This document shows, one piece after another, positions 6,897 to 15,483 of a stretch of DNA of 42,024 bases. A program made the translations under genes and the position numbers. Below the pieces are notes generated by a model that searched no databases, was not told the DNA's origin, and worked only from the letters and a program-made list of their open reading frames with translations. The number at the start of each line of letters is the position of its first letter. Position 1 is the stretch's first letter. Source of the stretch: Gammaproteobacteria bacterium (GTDB taxonomy: Bacteria > Pseudomonadota > Gammaproteobacteria > JADZEE01); assembly GCA_020850735.1 (NCBI GenBank), contig JADZEE010000094.1, positions 1 to 42,024 on the forward strand. The letters are read 5' to 3'.

Positions 6897-8018
6897 ATGA
6901 GCGAAGACCATGGTCATGTGATGCTGGTCGGCAGCGTCGCCCGGCCGGAGGACGGCTGGGACGTCGAGGATGTGTTTCGCAATGCCGCGCGCAGTATCGG
7001 CGAGCACGTTTCGATGCTGCCCGATGGTGAGATCGGTGATCGGTATTTCTGGATCAACTACGTGGCCCGCCGTACCTACGCCGAACATCCCGACATGCTG
7101 ACCCTGTCCCACCACACGGTGGACGACTGGAAGCCCAAGTCCTACGATGATCACTGGCTGTTCACGATCCGCGAGGGCGTGAAGGATATCCACTTCGATC
7201 GCATCGGCTATGCCGATGAAGCGAAGAAGTCCTACCAGATCTTCCGGCGGCTGCGCGAGCAGGGCGTCATACCGCGCGGTGTGCGATTCATGGTCGCGAT
7301 CCCGCTCATCGAGAGCGCAACGCGTCCATTCATCGACACCGCGGCGCACTTCGAGATGCTGTGGAAGGCTTACGGCGAGACCATCACGCGGGAAGTACGC
7401 GAGATCTGCGCGGCGATCCCGCACGAGGATCTGGCGATCCAGTGGGACATCTGCGTCGAGGTGGCGGCGGTCGAGGGCCTGGAGGGCTTCACCGGGGATC
7501 TGAACTACCTGGAAAGCGACCCCATGCGCCGCTACTGCGACGCGCTGCGGATGGTATGTGCCCCGATCCCCGCGGACGTCCGGCTCGGCCTGCACATCTG
7601 CTACGGATCGCTGTCCCACGAGTCCGGCAGCAGTAGCGACGCCGGGCACTTCTGCGAGATCAAGGACCTCAACGTATCGGTGGACATGGCCAATGCCGGT
7701 GCCCAGGCCTGCGCCCGACCGGTGCAGTTCGTGCAGCTGTCGGTGCAGCTGTCGAACGGCGCCAAGGATGCGTATTACGAGCCGTTGCGGCGGCTGGCCA
7801 TCGGCGATGCCCGGGTATATCTCGGCTTGATCCACCTGCACGACGGCGTCGACGGCGCGCTCAAGCGCATGGCCATTGCACGCAAGTATCTGCCGGATTT
7901 CGGCATCTCGACCCAGTGCGGCTGGGGCCGGCGGCCACTGGAGCAGAAAATAGAGGATCTGCTGCAACTGCACGCCGACATCGCGGCGCGCTGCGACTGG
8001 GGCGCCCCGGCGCACTGA
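6897..8018 (+). CDS. MetE C-terminal-like (cobalamin-independent methionine synthase/UROD fold) zinc enzyme
   Basis: A 373-residue TIM-barrel protein resembling the catalytic half of cobalamin-independent methionine synthase, without the N-terminal MetE domain. The zinc-ligand positions are kept: His233-x-Cys235 (LHICYG) and Cys341 (STQCGWGRR). Other family-like pieces are GSVARPEDG at the N-terminus, LPDGEIGDRYFWINY and LIHLHDGVDGALKRM. Methyl (or other alkyl) transfer to a thiol is expected from the fold. The standalone size and context suggest a catabolic methyl-transfer role rather than methionine synthesis (inference). GGAGG about 9 nt before ATG 6897 sets the start, and the open frame upstream is repeat and leader sequence. 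It begins a codirectional set with the molybdopterin subunit (82-nt gap) and the racemase. Confidence 0.75.
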   Translation: MSEDHGHVMLVGSVARPEDGWDVEDVFRNAARSIGEHVSMLPDGEIGDRYFWINYVARRTYAEHPDMLTLSHHTVDDWKPKSYDDHWLFTIREGVKDIHFDRIGYADEAKKSYQIFRRLREQGVIPRGVRFMVAIPLIESATRPFIDTAAHFEMLWKAYGETITREVREICAAIPHEDLAIQWDICVEVAAVEGLEGFTGDLNYLESDPMRRYCDALRMVCAPIPADVRLGLHICYGSLSHESGSSSDAGHFCEIKDLNVSVDMANAGAQACARPVQFVQLSVQLSNGAKDAYYEPLRRLAIGDARVYLGLIHLHDGVDGALKRMAIARKYLPDFGISTQCGWGRRPLEQKIEDLLQLHADIAARCDWGAPAH

Positions 8019-8100
8019 GACCGATTCGGCCCGCCGGCGCAGGCGCGCCCGGTTGCCCATTGCCACAGCACTGCCAAGAGGCTACACGGACATCGTCGCC

Positions 8101-10449
8101 ATGAGTGAGTACAAAGTAATCGGCATGAGCGTGCCGCGCCCCGACGCCCGGGACAAGGTCGTGGGCGGCAAGGGCTACACCGTGAACGTGGCGCTGCCGG
8201 GCATGCTGCATGGCCGCTTGCTGCGTTGCCCCTATCCCCACGCCCGCGTGCGTGGCATGGACACGCGGGCCGCAGCAAGCCTGCCCGGTGTGAAGGCCGT
8301 GCTCACGCCGGCCGACGTGCCGGCGAAGAAATTCTCGCCCATCTACATCAAGGACTCGACTTCCCCGAGCGTGATACCGGATGTGCGCGTGCTCGACGAC
8401 GTGGCGCGCTACGTGGGGCAACCGGTGGCGGTGGTCGCGGCGACCACGTCGGCAATTGCAGCGCAGGCGCTCGCGCTGATAGAAGTCGATTATGAGGTGC
8501 TGCCGGCGGTATTCGATCCAGAGCAGGCCATGTGCGCCGGCGCGCCACAGCTGCACGCGGCTTTCACCGACAACGTCTGCGCACGGCCGGTTCTCGAGCA
8601 GGGCGATCTCGAAGCGGGTTTCGCCGCGGCGGATCACGTGTTCGAGCACACTTACCGCACCCATCGCGTGCATACCTGCTACATGGAGCCGTGGGTCGTG
8701 GTGGTCGACGCGGACCGTTGCGGCCACCTCACCGTGTACTGCTCGACGCAGCACATATTCGGTCTGCGCGACAAGCTCGCACACATCCTGGATCTGCCCG
8801 CGAGCCGGATCACCGTGGTCAAGCCGCCCTACATCGGCGGGGGCTTCGGCGCCAAGACCGAGATCACGAGCGCCGAGCCGCTCGCGGCCCTGCTCAGCAT
8901 GCAAACCGGGCGAGCGGTACGTATCGAGAACAGCCGCGAGGAGGAGTTCGTCACCAACGCGCGTACGCCGATGACCGTACACCTGAAGACGGGTGTCACG
9001 AACGAGGGTATCTTCACCGCGCGATCGATCCGGGTCGTGGCCGACTGCGGCGCCTACGCGACCTACGGCCCCGAGGCCATCATCATCTGCGGTGTCGCCG
9101 GCGCCTACACGGCCTACCGCTGCGCAAACCGCCGCTTCGAGGGTCTGGCGGTGCTCACGAACAACATGCGCGCGGGCGCCTACCGCGGCATCGGCGGCGT
9201 GCAGGGCTGCTTCGCCGCCGAATCGCAGATCGACGAGATATGCACGACGCTCGGTCTGGATCCCATCGAGTTCCGGCTCCGCAATGCGCATCACGCCGGC
9301 GATCCGAACCCGCTGACCGAGCTGTTCGATCCCGGCAGGTTCCGGATCGAGAGCTACGGTTTCGAGGCCTGCCTGCGCCGGGGTGCCGAGCGCTTCGGCT
9401 GGCCCGCGCAGCGGGCGGCGGGCGGCGGCGCCGGGATCGTGCGCCGCGGCGTCGGTCTGGCGGCGCAGCCCATCTGGGTCAGCGGTTGCGTCGGCTTTCC
9501 CGACATTCCCGAGCAATCGGGCGCGAACATCCGGATCCACACCGACGGTTGCGCGATCGTCTCCGGTCCGACCGTGGACATCGGCTCGGGCCAGAACACC
9601 ACGCTCGCCCAGATCGCGGCGGAGGAGCTGGGTCTGCCGTTCGCCGCCGTGCGCATGAGCGAGTCGGTGAGCAGCGACAATGTGCCGTTCGAACCACCCA
9701 CCCATGCGAGCCGTGCTACCTACTCGGCGGGCAATGCGGTGCGGCTCGCCGCGCGCGACGCGAAGCACAAGCTGCTGCAGGTGGCGGCCATGATGCTGGA
9801 GGCGAGCCCCGAGGACCTGCAGATCGCCGACGGCCGGGTCACGGTCGCCGGTTCGCACGGGACGTCGCTCAGCGTTGCCGAGATCGCCCGCTACACCGAG
9901 TCCGCCTACGTGCAACTCACCGCGGCCGGGCCCTTGCTGACCCGCCTCGAGGCAAAAGGCAGCATCGTCGGTACCTCGAGCGCGGCGCCGCCGTCCAATC
10001 CGCCGCCGCCGTGCGCCATGTTCGTGGAGGTGGAAGTCGATACGCAGACCGGGCAAGTGCGGGTGACCCGGGTGGTGTACGCCCACGACGTCGGCCGGGT
10101 GATCAATCCACGCGCGGCCGAGGGTCAGGTCGAGGGTGCCGTGCAGCAGGGCATCGGCTTCACCCTGATGGAGCACCTGCAGTTCGATCCGGACACCGGC
10201 GCCTGCCTGACCAGCGACTTCCTCGACTACAAGATGCCGACCGCGGTCGAGATGCCGGCGAGCATCGAGAGTATATTCGTCGAAACGAACGAACCGACCG
10301 GCCCGTTCGGCGCCAAGGGCCTGGGCGAGCCGCCGCTGATCGTGCCGGCGCCCGCCATTGCCAACGCCGTATACGATGCGGTCGGCGTGCGCATCCGGGA
10401 CCTGCCCATCACGCCGGAGAAGATCCTGGCGGGCCTGGGCAAGCTTTGA
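8101..10449 (+). CDS. Xanthine dehydrogenase-family molybdopterin-binding subunit (CoxL/HcrA type)
   Basis: A full-length 782-residue large subunit of a molybdenum hydroxylase. It has the N-terminal a/b hammerhead domain (GKGYTVNVALPGMLHGRLL), the KPPYIGGGFGAKTE signature, AGAYRGIGGVQG (form-II-like active-site loop rather than AYRCSFR of true CO dehydrogenase), GSGQNTTLAQIAAEELG, and the catalytic Glu743 in AKGLGEPPLI. Such subunits bind the Mo-pterin cofactor and hydroxylate aldehydes, N-heterocycles or aryl-CoA thioesters. They normally work with an FAD subunit and a 2Fe-2S subunit, but neither flanks this gene. Start at ATG 8101 was chosen; only a weak Shine-Dalgarno is visible, and an in-frame TTG at 8053 is less likely. 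The next gene starts 27 nt after the stop. Confidence 0.88.
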   Translation: MSEYKVIGMSVPRPDARDKVVGGKGYTVNVALPGMLHGRLLRCPYPHARVRGMDTRAAASLPGVKAVLTPADVPAKKFSPIYIKDSTSPSVIPDVRVLDDVARYVGQPVAVVAATTSAIAAQALALIEVDYEVLPAVFDPEQAMCAGAPQLHAAFTDNVCARPVLEQGDLEAGFAAADHVFEHTYRTHRVHTCYMEPWVVVVDADRCGHLTVYCSTQHIFGLRDKLAHILDLPASRITVVKPPYIGGGFGAKTEITSAEPLAALLSMQTGRAVRIENSREEEFVTNARTPMTVHLKTGVTNEGIFTARSIRVVADCGAYATYGPEAIIICGVAGAYTAYRCANRRFEGLAVLTNNMRAGAYRGIGGVQGCFAAESQIDEICTTLGLDPIEFRLRNAHHAGDPNPLTELFDPGRFRIESYGFEACLRRGAERFGWPAQRAAGGGAGIVRRGVGLAAQPIWVSGCVGFPDIPEQSGANIRIHTDGCAIVSGPTVDIGSGQNTTLAQIAAEELGLPFAAVRMSESVSSDNVPFEPPTHASRATYSAGNAVRLAARDAKHKLLQVAAMMLEASPEDLQIADGRVTVAGSHGTSLSVAEIARYTESAYVQLTAAGPLLTRLEAKGSIVGTSSAAPPSNPPPPCAMFVEVEVDTQTGQVRVTRVVYAHDVGRVINPRAAEGQVEGAVQQGIGFTLMEHLQFDPDTGACLTSDFLDYKMPTAVEMPASIESIFVETNEPTGPFGAKGLGEPPLIVPAPAIANAVYDAVGVRIRDLPITPEKILAGLGKL

Positions 10450-10476
10450 TTCTTATCCTTGTCGGAGGTTGAGCAG

Positions 10477-11241
10477 ATGAAAATTGCCGTGATCATTCCG
10501 GGTCCGGTCGCACCGGGCGCGGTGCGGGAAATCGAGACGCTGGTGTCGGCGGGTACCAAGGTCACCGTACTCGGCGCAGCCGGCGGCGTGCTGGAGGTGG
10601 CCGGCGACATCGATCTCAAGGCGGCCGAGGCCGCGATGCTCGCCATGCGGGCCGAGCGCGAGGGCTGCGACGCGGTGGTCATCGACGGCATGTGCGACTT
10701 CGGCCTGCCGGTCGTGCGCGGCGCGGTCGGCATCCCGGTCGTGGGCGCGGCCACGGCAACCTACAATCTCGTCTACCAGCTCGCGCGTCGTTTCGCGGTG
10801 ATCTCGGTGAACCGGGAGATGAACCCCATGTTCGAGCGGGCGATCCGCGAGTGCGGCTGCAGCGAGCGCATGACTTCGCTGCGCGCCATGCCGCGCGCGC
10901 TGCGGCTGAGCCGCGAGGGCGGTGAGCTGCCGTATTCGCCGCAGGACTGGGAGGCCGAGATCCTGAAGATCGCCGCGCGCCAGGTCGAGGACGAGGGCGC
11001 CCAGTGCATCGTCGTCGCCTGCGCGTCCATCTTCGGCCTGCTGCGACCCGGCGCGCGCGAGCGGCTCGCGCAGGAGCTCGGCGTGATCGTGGTCGATCCG
11101 CAGGCGATCGCCTTGAAGACGGCGGAGATGCTGGTCGCCCTTGGGCTCGCCCACAGCCCGATCGAGTACCCCAGAATCAATCCCGTTTCTTTCGAGGATC
11201 GCTTCCGCGAGGTCGAGCCGGACCTGCGCCGCAGCGCCTGA
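10477..11241 (+). CDS. Asp/Glu/hydantoin racemase family protein
   Basis: A 254-residue cofactor-independent racemase-fold protein with the two catalytic cysteines of the family, Cys73 (DGMCDFG) and Cys182 (VVACAS), in the two pseudo-symmetric halves. The family includes aspartate and glutamate racemases, hydantoin racemases, maleate isomerase and arylmalonate decarboxylase. The N-terminal MKIAVIIPGP and middle region look closest to the hydantoin racemase branch. Start ATG 10477 has GGAGG 8 nt upstream; an in-frame TTG at 10459 is not needed. It follows the molybdopterin subunit closely and faces the mscS-type gene convergently with only 14 nt between stops. A role in isomerising or decarboxylating a product of the hydroxylase is possible but unproven. 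Confidence 0.8.
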   Translation: MKIAVIIPGPVAPGAVREIETLVSAGTKVTVLGAAGGVLEVAGDIDLKAAEAAMLAMRAEREGCDAVVIDGMCDFGLPVVRGAVGIPVVGAATATYNLVYQLARRFAVISVNREMNPMFERAIRECGCSERMTSLRAMPRALRLSREGGELPYSPQDWEAEILKIAARQVEDEGAQCIVVACASIFGLLRPGARERLAQELGVIVVDPQAIALKTAEMLVALGLAHSPIEYPRINPVSFEDRFREVEPDLRRSA

Positions 11242-11255
11242 GGCCGCGTCCGCCT

Positions 11256-12566
11256 TCAACCCGGATCCGCCGCCGGCGCGGGCGCCGGCGTGCGGATGTG
11301 AAGGTCGCGCTGCGGGTAGGGGATCTCGACACCTTCCTCGTGGAAGCGGTCCCACACGCGCAGCAGCACCTCGCTCAGGACATTGGACATGCCCTCGGCC
11401 GGATCCTGGATCCAGAAGCGGATCTCCAGATCCACCGAGCTGTCGCCGAAGCCCTTGAGCAGACACACCGGGGCGGGATCCTGCAGCACGCGTGGGGTCG
11501 CGCGCGCCGCCTCGATGCACAGGCTGATGGCATGGCGCACGTCGGACTTGTAGTGCACGCCGACCGGCGCGCGCAGCCTCACCAGGTTGTTGCTGTAGGA
11601 CCAGTTCTCCACCCGCTGGGCGATCAGTTCCTCGTTTGGGATCAGGTGCTCGGTGCCGTCGCGGGTGACGACCGAGACGTAGCGCGCGCCGAGCGAATTC
11701 ACCCAGCCGTACTCGTCTCCCACCGAGATCACGTCGCCGGGTTTGATCGACTTGTCGATGAGCAGGATGACGCCGCTGATCAGGTTCGAAACGATTTTCT
11801 GTAAGCCGAAACCGACACCGACGCCGATGGCGCCGCTGAATACTGTGAACGCGGTCAAATCGATGCCGACGCTGCTGAGCGCGGCGACGAAGGCGATCGT
11901 GAGCAGGATCACCTTGAGCAGCTTGCTGAACAGCACCTGCACCGAAGGCGTGAGATTCGGCAGCGACTTGATGCGTTGCTCGAATACGCCGGAAGCGACG
12001 GTGGCGATCCACAACAGCACCGCCAGTGACAATACCGCCTTGACGATCGTCAGCGCCGAGATACGCAGCTCGCCGAAGTGCACGCCGATGCTGTCGAGCA
12101 GCGCCACGGTCGGGCCGAGCAGACCGAGAATGTTGAGCGCGGCGATGGTCCAGGCCGTCACCGACACGAGTTTGCCCCAGCCGGGATCGCGCACCAGCGT
12201 TGCGGCCACGCGGATGACGACCCATGCGCTGAGCAGGCTGCTGGTGATGGTGAGGATCTGGTGCGGCCATTGGGCCCCGCGCGCCGTGAGCACGGCGATC
12301 CATTGCAGTGCCAGCCAGATGATCGGCAGGACGATGAGCTGGGCCCCGCGCAGCGTGCGCGCGGCATAGCCGCCGGCCGTGACGCGCTGGCGCAGGCTGC
12401 CGATCAGCCGCTGGCTCGGCGGCGCCGCGCGCCAGGCCAGCGCGGCGGCGAGCGCGATGACGAGCAGCTGCACGAGATTGCCCTTGACGAGCACGTTGAC
12501 CTGCAGCCACGCGAGCCCCTGCGCGTACCACGCTTCCAGGCGGGCCAGATCGAACAGTGATTCCAT
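11256..12566 (-). CDS. Mechanosensitive ion channel, MscS family
   Basis: A 436-residue inner-membrane protein with about five predicted membrane helices. The conserved pore helix and beta-domain entry follow (GAIGVGVGFGLQKIVSN, then LLIDKSIKPGDVI), then the beta domain (WVNSLGARYVSVVTRDG, LIPNEELIAQ) and an alpha/beta C-terminal cage. This is an MscS-type channel, longer than E. coli MscS because of extra N-terminal helices. It opens on hypo-osmotic shock to release solutes. Start ATG 12566 (MESLFDLARLE) is preceded by GGGGGA; the open frame further upstream is repeat sequence. The paired repeats at 12629-12724 sit in its upstream region. Confidence 0.88.
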   Translation of the reverse strand: MESLFDLARLEAWYAQGLAWLQVNVLVKGNLVQLLVIALAAALAWRAAPPSQRLIGSLRQRVTAGGYAARTLRGAQLIVLPIIWLALQWIAVLTARGAQWPHQILTITSSLLSAWVVIRVAATLVRDPGWGKLVSVTAWTIAALNILGLLGPTVALLDSIGVHFGELRISALTIVKAVLSLAVLLWIATVASGVFEQRIKSLPNLTPSVQVLFSKLLKVILLTIAFVAALSSVGIDLTAFTVFSGAIGVGVGFGLQKIVSNLISGVILLIDKSIKPGDVISVGDEYGWVNSLGARYVSVVTRDGTEHLIPNEELIAQRVENWSYSNNLVRLRAPVGVHYKSDVRHAISLCIEAARATPRVLQDPAPVCLLKGFGDSSVDLEIRFWIQDPAEGMSNVLSEVLLRVWDRFHEEGVEIPYPQRDLHIRTPAPAPAADPG

Positions 12567-12628
12567 CGACGCGTCCCCCGTGCGGCGTCCGGTTCGATCA
12601 CCGGGCGTCTCGTGCCACTCCCGCCGTG

Positions 12629-12724
12629 CAAAAACCGGGGTCAGACTCGAATTTCCCGCCGGCACGGACCACCGCCAACGCCCGTCACGATCGCCGGGAA
12701 ATTCGAGTCTGACCCCGGTTTTGC
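12629..12724. repeat. Inverted pair of GGGGTCAGACTCGAATTT repeats
   Basis: A forward copy (about 12631-12658) and a reverse copy (about 12693-12723) of AAAACCGGGGTCAGACTCGA followed by ATTTCCCG, facing each other across about 35 bp. They differ from the 6.6-kb copies by CAGACTC instead of CAGAGTC. The pair sits between the divergent mscS-type and PEP-CTERM genes and could fold into a long hairpin. Confidence 0.88.
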
Positions 12725-12813
12725 GGTGGGAATGTCAGGAAATATTACATTCTTGCTGGGGGGAAGGGCGGGCGTCTTGGATATCTATTGAAAAAACATG
12801 GGGTTGCTGCGGC

Positions 12814-12829
12814 TGGCATGGTCGATGCC
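12814..12829 (+). promoter_or_regulatory. Sigma-54 (RpoN) type promoter upstream of the PEP-CTERM gene
   Basis: TGGCATG-N4-ATGCC matches the -24/-12 consensus TGGCAYR-N4-TTGCW in all but two positions, with the GG and GC doublets correctly spaced. The predicted start is about 50 nt before ATG 12890. PEP-CTERM genes in several proteobacteria are known to be under RpoN with the PrsK/PrsR system, which supports the reading. Neither regulator is in the window. Confidence 0.6.
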
Positions 12830-12889
12830 TAGTCATCGCCGGAAGCGGTCGCGTGAGGCGCCGCGGTTCGTTCGCAAAGGAGACTGCTC

Positions 12890-13717
12890 ATGCCCTGTTT
12901 GCATCGTCGTGCCCGGTTTCTGGTTGCCGCGGCGCTCACCGCCGGTCTGGCGGGCAGCGCATCGGCCACGGTCGTGGAAACGATACTGCGCGGCAGCGAT
13001 GCCATCTGGCTCGCCGGGCGCACGGATCTCGTGATCCCGCCGGCGGGCGTCGCGTGGCCGGGCGGTCTCGCCCGCCACCCGATCACGCCGGAGATGATCC
13101 AGGAAACGCTGCCGCCCGGTTACTCGGTCAACGGTGGTGACGTCATCCGGGTGCTCGATCCGGCGGACGGCGGCATCAGCTTCTTCAACGGTTTCGGCGG
13201 CATTGTGTACGGGCCGGACGGCAACGGCGTGCCCGGCAGCAGCATCATCAGTTCGTTCGGCGGGATCAGTGGCTACATCGGCACGCAGGGCGCGCTGGTC
13301 GGCGTGTTCCTGGACGGTGCCATTCCGCTCGCCGGGGCGCCGGCCACACTCGACTTTTCCAACGGCGGTCTGGGCACGGAGTTTCTCAGCCTCACGCCGG
13401 GGCTCGGGCAGGTGTTTTACATCGGCAACGGTGTGACCTCCGGCAATGTGTTCCAGGATTTCATTGCGCCCGCCGGGGCGACGCGCCTGTTCCTCGGTAT
13501 TACCGACGGTTTCGGGTTCAACGGGCCGCCGGGCGCCTTCGACGACAACGACGGCTCCTACCGCATTCGAATCGGCATCAACGAGGATCCGCGCAATCCG
13601 CTCACGCCGATGCCGGAACCGGCGCCGATGCTGCTGCTGGGGATCGGACTGCTGGTGTTCGCTGCGACGCGCCTGCGTCGCCGGCCGCCGGTACCGCTGC
13701 CCGTGCAACGTCACTGA
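12890..13717 (+). CDS. PEP-CTERM sorting domain-containing secreted protein
   Basis: A 275-residue exported protein. Residues 1-26 form a signal peptide (RRARFLVAAALTAGLAGSASA). The body is rich in Gly, Phe and Asp (FNGFGGIVYGPDGNG, NGPPGAFDDNDGSYRIRIG), suggesting a beta-rich extracellular domain. The C-terminus has the tripartite sorting signal: Pro242-Glu-Pro244, a hydrophobic helix (MLLLGIGLLVFAATRL) and an Arg cluster. Family knowledge says an exosortase cleaves at this signal and the protein goes to the cell surface or the exopolysaccharide/floc matrix. No exosortase gene is in the window. AAAGGAG 7 nt before ATG 12890 fixes the start, and a sigma-54-like promoter lies about 60-75 nt upstream. 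The ligand or function of the body is unknown. Confidence 0.88.
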   Translation: MPCLHRRARFLVAAALTAGLAGSASATVVETILRGSDAIWLAGRTDLVIPPAGVAWPGGLARHPITPEMIQETLPPGYSVNGGDVIRVLDPADGGISFFNGFGGIVYGPDGNGVPGSSIISSFGGISGYIGTQGALVGVFLDGAIPLAGAPATLDFSNGGLGTEFLSLTPGLGQVFYIGNGVTSGNVFQDFIAPAGATRLFLGITDGFGFNGPPGAFDDNDGSYRIRIGINEDPRNPLTPMPEPAPMLLLGIGLLVFAATRLRRRPPVPLPVQRH

Positions 13718-14112
13718 TACGGGCAGACCGCCGCACCGGACCGCCCGGTGCGCGCCGGTGATCGCCCCTGCCGTGAACGCCGCCGTCTGATCATCACGGC
13801 GTCACGCCTGCGCCCCGCGCGCGGGCGATCGGCGCACCGGGCGTCAGCCATGATTTCCGCCAGCGCCCGCGCTACACTTGCGCCGCTCGCGGCAAGTGCC
13901 GTCGCGACCGTCATGCCGGACCGCTGCCGGCTGCAGCGCACTTGGGTCGATACTGATGAAAGCACCGATAGCCCGGCATGACGGCATGGTGGCCATGATG
14001 TCGTTTCGGTACGCCGCGTCGCGGGCATGGCACTGACGCGGGCGGCGCACCGCGGCGCCGGCCGATCGAAAGCGGGATCGCGGCGTAGCCCGCGCCCCAG
14101 GACGACGGTGCA
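13718..14112. other. Intergenic stretch with a GC-rich hairpin, no gene seen
   Basis: No convincing coding sequence is visible on either strand. Just after the PEP-CTERM stop there is a perfect 8-bp inverted repeat CGCACCGG/CCGGTGCG (13732-13739 and 13745-13752, 5-nt loop). It lacks a following T-run, so it is at best a weak terminator. The rest is G+C-rich and featureless to me. Confidence 0.5.
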
Positions 14113-15483
14113 GTGACCGTACCCGCCAGGGCGTCCGCCGGCCCGGCATCGGCTGCCGACGCCGGTACCGTGTCCCTCGGCTACGCCTGGTACACGGTGT
14201 TCCTGTGCATGGTCGCCTACGTCTTCTCGTTCATCGACCGCCAGATCATCACCCTGCTCATCGATCCCATTCGCGCGGATCTCGGCATCTCCGACACCCG
14301 CTTCAGCCTCGTGCACGGGCTGGCGTTCTCGATCTTCTACGCCTTGATGGGACTGCCCATCGCGCGGCTCGCCGACAACCGCTCGCGACCGCTGCTCATC
14401 GCCGCGGGGATCTTCCTGTGGAGCATCGCCACTGCCGTGTGCGGCCTCGCGCGCAACTTCTGGCAGCTTTTCGCCGCGCGCATGGCGGTCGGCTGCGGTG
14501 AGGCGGCGCTGTCGCCGGCTGCCTACTCGATGATTTGCGACTCGTTTCCGAAATCCCAGCTCGGTCGCGCGCTGGCGGTGTATTCGATTGGATCGTTCAT
14601 CGGTTCGGGGCTCGCGTTTCTCATCGGCGGCACGGTCATCGATCTCATGCAGCGGCTCGGCCCGCAGACGTTTCCGCTGGTCGGCACGCTGGTGCCCTGG
14701 CAGCTCACGTTCTTCATGGTCGGTCTGCCGGGCGTGCTCGTCGCCGCGCTTTTTTTCTTCACCGTGGGCGATCCGCCGCGCAAGGCCGGCGTGGGTGCGG
14801 CAGCGGGCGCCGTGCGGTCGTACTCGATCGCGCAGGTGCTCGGCTACCTCGCCAGCCATCGCGGCACTTTCACTGCGCACTATGCCGGCTTCGGCTTTCT
14901 CGCCCTGGCGATGTTCGCCCTGCTGTCCTGGTCACCGGCGTACCTGATGCGCAACTTCGGCCTGTCGATGCGTGATACGGGCCTGTACCTCGGGGTGATC
15001 GTGCTCGTCGGCAATTCGGCCGGCGTGCTGAGCAGCGGCTGGCTGGCGGACTGGCTCATGCGCCGCGGATACGAGGATGCGCCGCTGCGCGCGGGGATGA
15101 TCGGCGGGCTCGGGGTGATCGTGCCGGCGGCCCTGTTCGCGTCGATACCGGACATGGTCACGTCGCTCGCCGTGCTGGCGCTGGCGCTGTACTTCTCGAG
15201 CTTCCCGATCGCGACGTCGGCGGCGGCATTGCAGTTGATGGCACCGAATCGCATGCGCGCACAGGTGACGGCGCTGTTCTTTCTGTCCATGAATCTGCTC
15301 GGTATCACCGGCGGCGCCACCCTGGTGGCGCTGTGCACCGACTACGTATTCGCCGACGATCGCGCCGTGGGCTACTCGATGGCGATCATCGCCGCGCTGG
15401 CGGGGCTGGCCGGCACGGTCTTGCTGGCCTGGGGGCTGGGACGTTACCGGCGTACGGTCGCGGCGGCCGGCACCATGGCTTGA
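14113..15483 (+). CDS. Spinster-type MFS transporter
   Basis: A 456-residue membrane protein with about twelve predicted transmembrane helices. The first helix motif WYTVFLCMVAYVFSFIDRQI and the loop GLPIARLADNRSR (MFS motif A region) are typical of the spinster-like MFS group that carries lipids, organic acids or aromatic compounds. A central cytoplasmic loop (VGDPPRKAGVGAAAGAVRS) separates the two halves. Start GTG 14113 is the only early in-frame option with some upstream AGGA; internal GTGs near 14170 would also keep all helices. It is transcribed towards, and ends against, the minus-strand remnant and the ThDP decarboxylase. Substrate unknown. Confidence 0.82.
   Translation: MTVPARASAGPASAADAGTVSLGYAWYTVFLCMVAYVFSFIDRQIITLLIDPIRADLGISDTRFSLVHGLAFSIFYALMGLPIARLADNRSRPLLIAAGIFLWSIATAVCGLARNFWQLFAARMAVGCGEAALSPAAYSMICDSFPKSQLGRALAVYSIGSFIGSGLAFLIGGTVIDLMQRLGPQTFPLVGTLVPWQLTFFMVGLPGVLVAALFFFTVGDPPRKAGVGAAAGAVRSYSIAQVLGYLASHRGTFTAHYAGFGFLALAMFALLSWSPAYLMRNFGLSMRDTGLYLGVIVLVGNSAGVLSSGWLADWLMRRGYEDAPLRAGMIGGLGVIVPAALFASIPDMVTSLAVLALALYFSSFPIATSAAALQLMAPNRMRAQVTALFFLSMNLLGITGGATLVALCTDYVFADDRAVGYSMAIIAALAGLAGTVLLAWGLGRYRRTVAAAGTMA

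Noticed and set aside
7861..10176. 771-codon minus-strand open frame opposite the molybdopterin subunit
   Set aside because: It is a His/Arg-rich shadow frame, while the plus strand carries all xanthine dehydrogenase-family motifs.
8101..10449. Naming the large subunit carbon monoxide dehydrogenase CoxL
   Set aside because: The active-site loop is AYRGIGG, not the AYRCSFR of true form-I CO dehydrogenase, and coxS/coxM are missing.
11743..12369. Possible small gene opposite the mscS-type gene
   Set aside because: It is a Ser/Thr-rich antisense frame with no start context or family match.
13732..13752. Rho-independent terminator of the PEP-CTERM gene
   Set aside because: The stem is perfect but no T-run follows on either strand.
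13711..14880. 389-codon minus-strand frame spanning the 13.7-14.1 kb gap
   Set aside because: Its composition is low-complexity Arg/Glu/Asp and most of it is antisense to the MFS gene, so I treat the gap as non-coding.
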